From NCBI GenBank assembly GCA_040081265.1, contig JBEBGV010000036.1:1-51317 (forward strand): a DNA stretch of 51,317 nt. The letters are read 5' to 3'. Origin of the DNA: JBEBGV01 sp040081265 (GTDB lineage Bacteria > Acidobacteriota > Vicinamibacteria > Vicinamibacterales > UBA2999). Position 1 is the first letter of the stretch; each line of letters opens with the position of its first letter. The notes beneath the pieces were generated by a model, which saw nothing but the letters and a program-made list of their open reading frames with translations, had not been told where the DNA came from and ran no database searches. A program made the translations under genes and the position numbers. Below, piece by piece: positions 27,702 through 35,062 of the stretch.

Positions 27702-28202
27702 TCAGGCCGTCTGGCAGATGTCTGCCCATCGCTCGACCGTCAACGGTCCGGCGATCGTCTGCATCAACAAGGCACCCGGCTGTCCGAACGCCTGGAACTG
27801 ATAGGCCGCACCGGCCGGCAGCAGCGCCATGTGCCCGCGCCGTGCCCGCACCCATCCCATGCTGGTGCCCCGCGGTTCAGAGGCCAGTTGCACGGTGCCT
27901 TCCGACCCGGGCTGGACGACCGGCAGTTCAGGCCGGAGGTACTTGATGAGGATGTCGCCGTCCATGACCAGGACGGCCTCATCATGGGCCGCGGCGAACC
28001 AGGGCGACACGCCTTCGGCGCGGACCGCCTCGAGGACGTACTTCAGGTTCTTGCCGACGGCGACCTTCTCATAGGGCTTTGACTTTGCCGCCACCTCGAA
28101 CACGTTCGAGAAGGCGTAGTCCTTGGCGTTGTCGTCGATGACCTGTACGCCCCCCTTGGCGTAATGACTCACCGACCCGAAGACCGTCTGACTGTTCTGC
28201 AT
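27702..28202 (-). CDS. Hydroquinone 1,2-dioxygenase, small subunit
   Basis: 166 residues from the ATG at 28202 (GAGG upstream). The pattern FGSVSHYAKGGVQVIDDN, YAFSNVFEVAAKSKPYEKVAVGKNLKYVLE, EGVSPWFAAAHDEAVLVMDG and GHMALLPAGAAYQF matches the small subunit HapC/PnpC as I remember it, a single cupin without a full metal site. Order and strand (small then large) are as in p-nitrophenol and 4-hydroxyacetophenone degradation loci. It has a very good sigma-54-type promoter 51 nt upstream, which is unusual for this enzyme and suggests control by a local NtrC-type activator. Confidence 0.8.
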   Translation of the reverse strand: MQNSQTVFGSVSHYAKGGVQVIDDNAKDYAFSNVFEVAAKSKPYEKVAVGKNLKYVLEAVRAEGVSPWFAAAHDEAVLVMDGDILIKYLRPELPVVQPGSEGTVQLASEPRGTSMGWVRARRGHMALLPAGAAYQFQAFGQPGALLMQTIAGPLTVERWADICQTA

Positions 28203-28253
28203 ACCAACCTCGTCACAATGAGAAAACGATGAACTGCCTGCCGCACAGGGAAG

Positions 28254-28268
28254 GCGAATCGCGTGCCA
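28254..28268 (-). promoter_or_regulatory. Sigma-54 promoter of the hydroquinone dioxygenase operon
   Basis: The reverse strand has a perfect -24 box TGGCACG, then N4 and TCGC (3 of 4 to TTGC), spacing GG-N10-GC. It lies 51 nt before the ATG at 28202. The same variant (TGGCACG-N4-TCGC) occurs at 29691-29705. Confidence 0.65.
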
Positions 28269-28373
28269 TTTCTCCACAGAGCAGGTTCACAGTGGTGGAT
28301 GCGGTCTGATGTGGGCGCCGGTTGGCCAGTGGGGGAAAGCTCGCGAGGACTGGGGAAGTTTCGATGCGAGTGT

Positions 28374-29279
28374 TCAAGCGGGCCGATACATCAGCAGGGG
28401 AATCGTTCCCAGTGCCGCCAGTCGCTCGGCGGTCGACCCCGGCATCGCCTCTGGTCCGCCGTGTCCACGCCGTCCGATCACGAGAAGCGGGCGCCGCATC
28501 CCGACGGGAGCGGCGATCGTGGCCAGACGCTCCACTACATCGCCCACCTCCACCCTCAGGCCGTCGAGCGTGGGTGCGACGATGTGTAGCAGACGCTCGA
28601 GTTCGGTCGAGACCTCGGGATAGGGCACCACGTGTACCGCTTCGACCGTGGTCTCCAGCGTGCGCGCCAGCTCGGCGGCCAGGCGGCCGGCACCGAGGCC
28701 CGGTTCGGTGGCATCGACGCCGACAACGATCGGCGCGAGCCCGATGCCGACAGCTGGTGGCGTCCATGAAGAGGGGACGACCAGGATCGACCGTCGAGCG
28801 TTGAGGAGCACGTGCTGGGCGACTGCACCAGGGATATGGGTCCCTGAGGGACAGCCGTGGTCCGCGGCCATCACCACCAGGTCCGCGTCCTCGCGTTCAG
28901 CGGCGTTGAGGATCGTGCTGGTCGGGCTGCCGGCAATCACATCCAGGCATGGCGAGATGAGATCGGGCACCTCGGCAACCAGACGCCGGAGCGCATCCCG
29001 CGTTGCCATGAGGGTTGAGTGATCGCCCACCGGCGGGTCCTGCGGACCCGCCCTACGTACCGCCGCACTACGTACCGCCGCACTACGTACCGCCGCACTA
29101 CGTACCGCCGCACGTACGTAGGCCGGGTCCGCAGGACCCGGCTCGTTTTCAGTCGGGACCGAGGCGAGCACGTGCAGCACCGCCCCATGCTTGCGCGCCA
29201 GCCGCGCCGCCAGGACGAGGATGCGGCGCGACGAGTCGGAGAAGTCGACAGCCGCGATGACCGTGCGCAGGCGAGACAT
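28374..29279 (-). CDS. Tandem universal stress protein with in-frame repeat insertion
   Basis: 301 residues with two Usp domains. Domain 1 (about 1-150) starts LRTVIAAVDFSDSS; domain 2 (about 158-301) starts IVVGVDATEPG and ends with the nucleotide-binding type motif GRRGHGGPEAMPGSTAERL. Between the second strand of domain 1 (LHVLASVP) and the next helix (RDALRRLVAEV) lies a 37-residue insert (about 46-82), translated exactly from the palindromic element at 29032-29142. It contains four AAVR repeats (AAVRS three times, then AAVRR). The insert keeps the frame and falls in a loop that is variable in Usp proteins, so the gene is probably functional. It is 10 bp after the membrane-protein gene at 29290 and is likely driven by the sigma-54 promoter at 29691. 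Confidence 0.88.
   Translation of the reverse strand: MSRLRTVIAAVDFSDSSRRILVLAARLARKHGAVLHVLASVPTENEPGPADPAYVRAAVRSAAVRSAAVRSAAVRRAGPQDPPVGDHSTLMATRDALRRLVAEVPDLISPCLDVIAGSPTSTILNAAEREDADLVVMAADHGCPSGTHIPGAVAQHVLLNARRSILVVPSSWTPPAVGIGLAPIVVGVDATEPGLGAGRLAAELARTLETTVEAVHVVPYPEVSTELERLLHIVAPTLDGLRVEVGDVVERLATIAAPVGMRRPLLVIGRRGHGGPEAMPGSTAERLAALGTIPLLMYRPA
29032..29142 (+). repeat. REPIN-like element, copy 4, inside a coding sequence
   Basis: 111 bp (37 codons). The left palindrome is GGCGGGTCC / GGACCCGCC, loop TGC (29032-29052). Four direct 15-bp repeats of CTACGTACCGCCGCA follow (29053-29112), then CGTACGTAG and the right palindrome GCCGGGTCC / GGACCCGGC, loop GCA (29122-29142). Because the repeat unit is 15 bp, changes in copy number would keep the reading frame of the Usp gene on the other strand. 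Confidence 0.92.
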
Positions 29280-29289
29280 ACCGCCTCCT

Positions 29290-29667
29290 TCAGTCGAACA
29301 GCGTGCGTTCAGCCCGTTCCGTGCACCGCCCCACGTAGAGTGCGGTAAGCACCGGCAGCGACGCGCTGAGCAGGACACCCATCCACAGGTCCGAGTCGGC
29401 GCGCCACAGGAGGACGACGAGCCCGGCGATGCCCGCCGCAAAGGCCGCGGGCAGGGTCAGTCGCGCCAGCGGAGCAACCCCGAGCACGCCCAATCCCGCG
29501 ATGACGAAACCGGCGATGGCGACGACGTAGAGCAGCGTCATCGACAACGACCACCAGCCACCGCTCGGTGCCCCGATGCCGCGCAGCGGAAGCACCGTGT
29601 TTGCGAGGCCGTGCAGGAGCAGGATGGTGCCGAGGGCGACGCGGGCAGGGGTCTGAAGACGACTCAT
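29290..29667 (-). CDS. Four-helix membrane protein of unknown function
   Basis: 125 residues from the ATG at 29667 (AGAGAAG upstream). Helices at about 10-28, 37-58, 66-86 and 90-112; no conserved charged residue within the helices except one Arg (LLWRADSDLW) at an interface. I recognise no named family. Short distance to the Usp gene (10 bp) and the strong sigma-54-type promoter upstream place it in a stress-inducible operon. Confidence 0.65.
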   Translation of the reverse strand: MSRLQTPARVALGTILLLHGLANTVLPLRGIGAPSGGWWSLSMTLLYVVAIAGFVIAGLGVLGVAPLARLTLPAAFAAGIAGLVVLLWRADSDLWMGVLLSASLPVLTALYVGRCTERAERTLFD

Positions 29668-29690
29668 GGTTCTTCTCTGGCGGGTGAGGG

Positions 29691-29705
29691 GCGAGAGCCG
29701 TGCCA
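29691..29705 (-). promoter_or_regulatory. Sigma-54 promoter of the membrane protein / Usp operon
   Basis: The reverse strand has TGGCACG (7 of 7), N4, TCGC (3 of 4), spacing GG-N10-GC, 23 nt before the ATG at 29667. The rest of the divergent gap (29706-29841) has a TATAGT at 29806-29811, a possible -10 for the kinase gene, but no convincing -35. Confidence 0.65.
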
Positions 29706-29841
29706 AGGTCTGGACAGTCGTAGGGTGCCGTGGTCGTCGCGGTGGAGGGAGGAGGCCAGGTGCTGGTGCGAAGTTTCACGCCCCGTGAGGGTTTTTTGCC
29801 GGTGCTATAGTTTTTCGGCCAGCCCGCCATCGACCCCAGCC

Positions 29842-31323
29842 ATGGAACCACCTGACCCAGAGACCTCGACACGCGCGCTGATGGCGAGCCAGGCTCGCTG
29901 GCGCGCGTTGCTCGATTCCGCCGTGGACGGCATCGTCGTCATCGATCCGCAGGGCAGGATCGAGGCGTTCAATCACGCGGCCGAACGGCTCTTCGGTTAC
30001 GCCGAGGCGGAGCTCCTGGGCCTGAACGTCAACGTGCTCATGCCGTCCCCGTACCACGAGGAGCACGACGGGTATCTTGCGCGTTACCTGCGGGAAGGCG
30101 CGGCACGGATCATCGGTATCGGCCGCGAGGTGACCGGACGCCGGCGGGATGGATCCACGTTCCCGCTCCATCTGGCAGTCGGCGAGATGAACGTCGACGG
30201 CGAACGACGGTTCACCGGTATCCTGCACGACCTGTCGGCCCGCGTGCAGCTCGAGACGCAGCTGCGTGCGAGCGAGGCGCGGTGGCGCGCGATCGTCGAC
30301 TCTGCAGTCGATGGCATCGTCGTCATCGATGAGCGTGGACTGGTTGAGGCGTTCAACCCGGCTGCAACGACGCTGTTCGGGTACGCCGCCGAAGAGGTGA
30401 TCGGCCGCAATGTCTCGATTTTGATGCCGTCCCCGTATCACGAGGAGCACGACGGGTACTTGTCCCGATATCTGCGTGAGGGACAGGCGCGCGTGATCGG
30501 GGTGGGGCGCGAAGTCCAGGCGCGCCGAAAGGATGGGAGCACGTTTCCGGTGCACCTGTCGGTCGGGGAGATGCCCGTCGACGGTGTCCGGAAGTTCACC
30601 GGCATCCTGCACGACCTCAGCAATCGCGTGCGCCTCGAAGAACAGTTGCGCGAGCAGGAGGCGCTCGTCAGGCTGGGTGAGATGGCGGCGGTCATCGCCC
30701 ATGAGGTGAAGAACCCGCTGGCGGGAATCCGCGGCGCGATTCAGGTCATCAGTGGGCGACTGCCGGAGGGGAGCGCCGAGCTGGCCGTCACGGGCGAGAT
30801 CGTGGCGCGCATCGACGCGCTCAACAGCATGATGCAGGACATGCTGCTCTTCGCGCGCCCGCCGCGACCCCACATGGCGCCGGTCGAAGTGCCTCGGCTC
30901 GTCGAAAGCACGGCCGAACTCCTCATGACCGACCCGGCGCTTGCGGGCGTGACGGTGGAGGTGGAGGGCTCGATCGAACCGGTGGTGGCCGATGCCGGGC
31001 TCCTGAAAATCGTCTTCGTCAACCTGCTGGTGAATGGGGCTCACGCGCTCAAGAACGGTGGCACCATCCGTGTGCGGGTGGCCACCGAGGGCGGCCATTG
31101 TTCAGTCGCCTTCAGCGATCCCGGGCCGGGGATTCCTCCAGAGATCCGCGAGAAAGTCTTCACCCCGTTCTTCACGACCAAGGCCAGGGGCACCGGTCTG
31201 GGGCTTCCCACCGCGAAGCGCCTGATCGAAGCTCAGCACGGAAAGATCAGCATTGAATGCCCTCCGGAAGGGGGCACCACCGTCATCGTCCGAATCCCGC
31301 TCCGGCAACAGCCCAGCTCTTGA
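29842..31323 (+). CDS. Histidine kinase with two FixL-like PAS domains
   Basis: 493 residues from the ATG at 29842. PAS-A (about 14-135) and PAS-B (about 140-262) are near duplicates. Both contain MPSPYHEEHDGYL, a IGxGREV segment and DGSTFPxHL, the stretch that in FixL holds the heme-ligating His (of HDGYL) and the distal Arg (of IGxxR); both residues are present in both domains. The kinase core follows: H-box AVIAHEVKNPLAGIRG (NtrB-like), N-box NLLVNGAHALKNGG, G1 DPGPGIP and G2 GTGLGLPTAKRL. No transmembrane segment, so it is cytoplasmic. The lone receiver gene follows 46 bp later. Oxygen or NO sensing is likely by homology. Confidence 0.9.
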   Translation: MEPPDPETSTRALMASQARWRALLDSAVDGIVVIDPQGRIEAFNHAAERLFGYAEAELLGLNVNVLMPSPYHEEHDGYLARYLREGAARIIGIGREVTGRRRDGSTFPLHLAVGEMNVDGERRFTGILHDLSARVQLETQLRASEARWRAIVDSAVDGIVVIDERGLVEAFNPAATTLFGYAAEEVIGRNVSILMPSPYHEEHDGYLSRYLREGQARVIGVGREVQARRKDGSTFPVHLSVGEMPVDGVRKFTGILHDLSNRVRLEEQLREQEALVRLGEMAAVIAHEVKNPLAGIRGAIQVISGRLPEGSAELAVTGEIVARIDALNSMMQDMLLFARPPRPHMAPVEVPRLVESTAELLMTDPALAGVTVEVEGSIEPVVADAGLLKIVFVNLLVNGAHALKNGGTIRVRVATEGGHCSVAFSDPGPGIPPEIREKVFTPFFTTKARGTGLGLPTAKRLIEAQHGKISIECPPEGGTTVIVRIPLRQQPSS

Positions 31324-31369
31324 GCGCGTGGGCGCGGTTCTTGAAGTGTTGCAGCGCGAGACCCGATTC

Positions 31370-31753
31370 ATGGCGTCCGCGCATTCACCCACCGTTCTCA
31401 TTGTTGACGATGAGCCGCTCATCAGGTGGGCGGTCGCCCGCACCTTGACGGCTGCCGGCTGCAGCGTGCAGGAGGCGGGCAACGCCGCCGAGGCGATGGT
31501 GTGCCTCGGTCGGGGCAGCCCGGATGTGGTGTTGATGGATTACCGGCTGCCCGACACACGAGGCTTCTCACTGGTGTCCGCAATCCGCACGGTCTCGCCA
31601 GACAGTGCCATCGTGATGATGACGGCCGAGCAGCCCGAGGTGACCGCCAGGGCGCAGAGTCAGGGCGTGAGCGCCGTCATGCAGAAGCCCTTCGACATGA
31701 GCGCGGTCGAGTCAGAAGTCCTGAAGCTCGCCCGCCCCCGTCCGCCTGCTTGA
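31370..31753 (+). CDS. Single-domain response regulator
   Basis: 127 residues, only a receiver domain: VLIVDDEPLIRW at the N-terminus, phosphorylatable Asp in VVLMDYRLPD, Thr in MMTAEQ and Lys in MQKPF. No output domain. The same VDDEPLIRW start is seen in the NtrC-type regulator at 35063 (VDDEQLIRW), suggesting a common origin. It probably receives phosphate from the PAS kinase just upstream and passes it on, or competes, within a phosphorelay. Its 3' end overlaps by 42 bp with the convergent hibernation-factor gene. Confidence 0.85.
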   Translation: MASAHSPTVLIVDDEPLIRWAVARTLTAAGCSVQEAGNAAEAMVCLGRGSPDVVLMDYRLPDTRGFSLVSAIRTVSPDSAIVMMTAEQPEVTARAQSQGVSAVMQKPFDMSAVESEVLKLARPRPPA

Positions 31754-32053
31754 GGACGCGCCCTGCAGGCGCCGTCTCGCCACGTTGAAGGCTTCGTGGA
31801 CGGCGACGTAGGCATCGGCGTGTGGTTCGTTGCTGGCGACGATCGGACCGGTTCGCGGGACGGTGACCTCCACGCGCACGCTGAACTCGCGCTCATCGTG
31901 TCGATGCCGGTGCGGCACGTCCACGATCACATGGCAGGCCACCATGTCGTGACGATAGTGCTCCAACCATGCCACTTTCTCGCGAATCGCCGTCTCGAGC
32001 GCCTCGGAGTGCGGGATGCCGTGGAAGGTGACCTGGGTGGGGATGAGCGTCAT
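31712..32053 (-). CDS. Ribosome hibernation factor (HPF/RaiA family, short form)
   Basis: 113 residues preceded by CAGGAGGATCC. The start (MTLIPTQVTFHGIPHSEALETAIREKVAWLEHY) and the central strand (FSVRVEVTVPRTGPIV) match the S30AE domain, and AYVAVHEAFNVARRRL is the second helix. It lacks the C-terminal dimerisation domain of long HPF, so it is a YfiA/HPF-short type. Such proteins bind 30S subunits and inactivate ribosomes in stationary or energy-poor cells. A weak -24/-12-like sequence lies near 32139-32154 (GG-N10-GT), not good enough to list separately. Confidence 0.85.
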   Translation of the reverse strand: MTLIPTQVTFHGIPHSEALETAIREKVAWLEHYRHDMVACHVIVDVPHRHRHDEREFSVRVEVTVPRTGPIVASNEPHADAYVAVHEAFNVARRRLQGASSSRRTGAGELQDF

Positions 32054-32162
32054 GGGATCCTCCTGGGAAATTTTCGACCGCGTCTCGGGGTTTTTCTGCG
32101 CAGATCCGGTTCAGTTGCTCCTCTGATCTCCACACCCCTACAAGGAGCGCACCAGCACAGAT

Positions 32163-32178
32163 GGGCGCCCTTCTTGCA
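32163..32178 (+). promoter_or_regulatory. Possible sigma-54 promoter of the diheme cytochrome operon
   Basis: GGGCGCC-N4-TTGCA: GG-N10-GC spacing and a perfect -12 box, but only 4 of 7 in the -24 box. It is 35 nt before the ATG at 32214, a good distance. Confidence 0.4.
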
Positions 32179-32213
32179 CTGCGAGACTGTGGCAGTCAAC
32201 ACCGGGGGACACG

Positions 32214-32996
32214 ATGCGAGCAAAGACACCAGCCGCACTCTTATTGGTCGCAGCAGCCATGCTGGCTCTCACGGGCACCGGCCTCGCGCAACGACCGGTC
32301 ACCGGAGACGCACCCCGGCTTGCGCCGATTCTCGAGTCCGTGTCGGGACGGGACACCTACAACTTCTACTGTGTGGGCTGTCACGGCCCGACGGGCCGCG
32401 GGGACGGCCCCGTCGCACCAACGCTTAAGACGAAGGTGCCCGACCTGACCACACTGGCACGTCGCAACGGCGGCGCGTTCCCGCTCGACCGCGTGCGCGC
32501 GGCCGTAGTCAACACCGAGCGACCCGTCACGGCTCACGGCACCGGCGACATGCCGGTCTGGGGAACCATCTTCAGGTATCTGGACCGTACCGACACCATC
32601 TCGAACGTCCGGATCGATCAGGTGGCCGGGTTCATCGCCACCCTCCAGGATCCACCGCTGGTGTCGGCGCTCGGCGGCGGGCAGCTGTTTGCCGCGTATT
32701 GTGCGGCGTGCCATGGCAGCGACGGGCGCGGGGGCGGACCGCTGTCGACCTCCCTGCGACGCGAGCCACCGGATCTGACGCTCTTCGCCACACGCAACGG
32801 CAACGTGTTTCCGGAGCAACGCGTGCGTCAGATGATCTCCGGTGTCGACATGGCGGCGCACGGCACCCGTGAGATGCCGGTGTGGGGTGACGCCTTCAAG
32901 CGCACGTCTGGCGGTTTGACCGACGCGGCGGTCGCGGCGCGCATCGAAGCGCTGGCGGCGTACCTGTCAACGATCCAGCAACGCAACGGGGAGTAA
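32214..32996 (+). CDS. Exported diheme cytochrome c
   Basis: 260 residues. Signal peptide about 1-25 (LLLVAAAMLALTGTGLAQ). Two tandem cytochrome c domains with CVGCHGPTGRGDGP (about 53) and CAACHGSDGRGGGP (about 162), each followed by a possible Met ligand in GDMPVWG and REMPVWG. The two halves are clearly duplicated (LTTLARRNGGAFPLDRVR versus LTLFATRNGNVFPEQRVR). Likely a periplasmic electron carrier, of the type seen as a subunit of alcohol or other dehydrogenases. Followed 5 bp later by the LOG-family gene. Confidence 0.88.
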   Translation: MRAKTPAALLLVAAAMLALTGTGLAQRPVTGDAPRLAPILESVSGRDTYNFYCVGCHGPTGRGDGPVAPTLKTKVPDLTTLARRNGGAFPLDRVRAAVVNTERPVTAHGTGDMPVWGTIFRYLDRTDTISNVRIDQVAGFIATLQDPPLVSALGGGQLFAAYCAACHGSDGRGGGPLSTSLRREPPDLTLFATRNGNVFPEQRVRQMISGVDMAAHGTREMPVWGDAFKRTSGGLTDAAVAARIEALAAYLSTIQQRNGE

Positions 32997-33001
32997 CTTC
33001 T

Positions 33002-33736
33002 GTGGCTGACGACCTGGTCTTCCTCGAAGGACCGCGCGCGCGGCGAACCGAGTTGTTCACGGTCCTCAGCACGATGCGCGATTTCATCGCCGGTTTCCGC
33101 GCCCTGCACTTTGTCGGACCATGCGTGACGGTGTTCGGCTCGGCCCGCTTCGGCGAGTCCCACCCCGCCTACGCACTGGGCAGGGAGGTGGGCGCGCGGC
33201 TGGCCCGGCTCGGGTTCACGGTGATGACCGGAGGAGGACCGGGGCTGATGGAAGCGGCCAACCGTGGCGCCCGCGAGGCGGGCGGCATCTCGGTCGGCTG
33301 CAACATCCGGCTCGAGCACGAGCAGTCGCCGAATCGCTACATGGACCGCTGGGTGACCTGCCGCTACTTTTTCGTCCGGAAGGTGCTGCTGTTCAAGTAC
33401 TCGTACGCATTCATCGGACTGCCTGGCGGTCTCGGCACGCTCGACGAACTCTTCGAGGGGCTGACGCTGATCCAGACGGGGAAGATCGCCAACTTCCCGG
33501 TGGTGCTGGTGGGTCGGGACTACTGGCAGCCAGTCCGCAGTGCGCTGGACTCCATGGTCGCGGCCGGCGCGATCTCGGCCAACGACCTGCGCCTGCTGCT
33601 CGTCACCGATGACCTCGACGAAGCCATGACCTACATCGAACACCACGCGGTCACCGCGTTCGGTCTGCGTCCCCGAGTCCCGCGCGCCACGAGCTGGCTC
33701 GGTGAGCGGCGGCGTACCCACGCCACGCCCAGTTAG
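33002..33736 (+). CDS. LOG-family protein (cytokinin riboside phosphoribohydrolase-like)
   Basis: 244 residues; GTG start at 33002. Rossmann-like fold with VTVFGSARFGE, the motif GGGPGLMEAANRGA and PGGLGTLDELFE (the PGGxGTxxE signature of LOG and lysine-decarboxylase-like proteins). Family members release a free base from nucleoside 5'-monophosphates; the physiological substrate in non-plant-associated bacteria is unclear. Co-transcription with a cytochrome c is unusual and may simply reflect shared stress regulation. Confidence 0.85.
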   Translation: MADDLVFLEGPRARRTELFTVLSTMRDFIAGFRALHFVGPCVTVFGSARFGESHPAYALGREVGARLARLGFTVMTGGGPGLMEAANRGAREAGGISVGCNIRLEHEQSPNRYMDRWVTCRYFFVRKVLLFKYSYAFIGLPGGLGTLDELFEGLTLIQTGKIANFPVVLVGRDYWQPVRSALDSMVAAGAISANDLRLLLVTDDLDEAMTYIEHHAVTAFGLRPRVPRATSWLGERRRTHATPS

Positions 33737-33765
33737 GCTGCCGGTGGCTGATGCAGGGCGGGCCC

Positions 33766-34920
33766 TCACACCGGCGGCGGTGGCGGGTCGAGCGGAAGCG
33801 TGATGCGCACCACGGTGCCGCCCCCGCGGGGACAGCTCAGATCGAGTGAGCCCCCATGCAGCTCGGTGGTCCGTCTCGCGATCGGCAGACCAAGGCCCGT
33901 GCCGCGGCTTCGCGTGGTGAAGAACGGCTCGAAGATTCGTTCACGGACATCCTCGGGGATGCCCGGCCCGGAGTCGGCGAACTCGATAGCAATGGCGCGG
34001 TCGGCTGACGTTGCGGTCACGCGCAGGCGCCCGCTGCCTCCCATCGACTGGGCGGCGTTGAGCAACACATTCAGGAAGGCCCCCTTCAACAGCTCAGCAT
34101 CGCCTCGCAGCGCCAACGGACCGGCGTCAAGGGTGATCTGGATGCCTGCGGCCATCGGATCCCGGGCGAGCGTCTCGATCGACTGACGCAGCAGCGAGTC
34201 GAGGTCGATCGCCTCCACTCGCAGCGGCCGCGGACGCGCATAGACCAGCAGGTCGTGAATCAAATCGTTCAGCGTGTCGACTCGACTCACGACGTCAGCC
34301 ATCACCGGCACGTCGGGATCGCCTGCAGGTCGACGCGACATCAACACCTGCAGAACACCCTTGATGCCCGCGAGCGGGTTCTTCACCTCATGGGCGACGA
34401 CGGCAGCCATCTGGCCGAGCCGGGCGAGGGCGGCCTGTTCACGGACCCGGGCCTCGGCGGCCTTGCGCTGCGTGATGTCGCTGCGGATGGCGGTGTACTG
34501 GTAAGGCTTGCCGGCGCTGTCGATGAAGGGAACGATTGTCGTATCAACCCAGTAGAAGTGTCCGTCCTTGGCCCGGTTGCGCAGTTCACCGTGCCAGACG
34601 CGACCCGACGCGATCGTCTTCCAGAGGTCCTGGATGAACGGCTTGGAGTGCAGGCCGGAGTTGACGATCCGGTGATCCTGACCAATCAGCTCATCGCGCG
34701 TATAGCCGGAGATCTCGCAGAACTTGTCGTTGACGTCGGTAATCTGTCCTCGGACATCAGTCGTGGCGACGATCGCCGCCTGGTCGAGGGCGTACTTGAT
34801 GTCGTTGAGGCGCTTGACCGCGTCGCGCCAGCGAGCCTCGCGGCGTTGGTATTGCCACGCCAGGGCCGCTGTGAGCGCAACGAGCAACAGGAAGGCGGAT
34901 GTGAAGCCGGCAATGACCAT
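33766..34920 (-). CDS. Membrane-anchored PAS histidine kinase (NtrB-type core)
   Basis: 384 residues. One N-terminal transmembrane helix (about 4-22), a coiled linker (REARWRDAVKRLNDIKYAL) and a PAS domain (about 45-165; VNDKFCEISGYTRDELIGQDHRIVNSG, FYWVDTTIVPF) of the type with a PAC motif. The kinase core has H-box AVVAHEVKNPLAGIKG, N-box NVLLNAAQSMGG, DSGPGIPE and RGTGLGLPIARR. The PAS domain does not have the FixL heme residues. Divergent from the NtrC-type regulator at 35063, its probable partner. The core is close to that of the kinase at 29842, so the two may share a regulator. Confidence 0.88.
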   Translation of the reverse strand: MVIAGFTSAFLLLVALTAALAWQYQRREARWRDAVKRLNDIKYALDQAAIVATTDVRGQITDVNDKFCEISGYTRDELIGQDHRIVNSGLHSKPFIQDLWKTIASGRVWHGELRNRAKDGHFYWVDTTIVPFIDSAGKPYQYTAIRSDITQRKAAEARVREQAALARLGQMAAVVAHEVKNPLAGIKGVLQVLMSRRPAGDPDVPVMADVVSRVDTLNDLIHDLLVYARPRPLRVEAIDLDSLLRQSIETLARDPMAAGIQITLDAGPLALRGDAELLKGAFLNVLLNAAQSMGGSGRLRVTATSADRAIAIEFADSGPGIPEDVRERIFEPFFTTRSRGTGLGLPIARRTTELHGGSLDLSCPRGGGTVVRITLPLDPPPPPV

Positions 34921-35062
34921 CGGTTAGGGACGGACGGGGCAATAACCCTGCCGGCCTGAGTTTTGCCACTCCTCCGCCTGCATTCGCCAATAATGGGTTA
35001 GATTCTTGGACGCCGACGCGCGGCGCCAGAACTTTCCCACGCTCTCGCGAAAAATTACCCAC

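Noticed and set aside
28203..28373. FNR/CRP-type site (TTGAT-N4-ATCAA) before the dioxygenase operon
   Set aside because: No matching dyad here or in the other stress-gene upstream regions.
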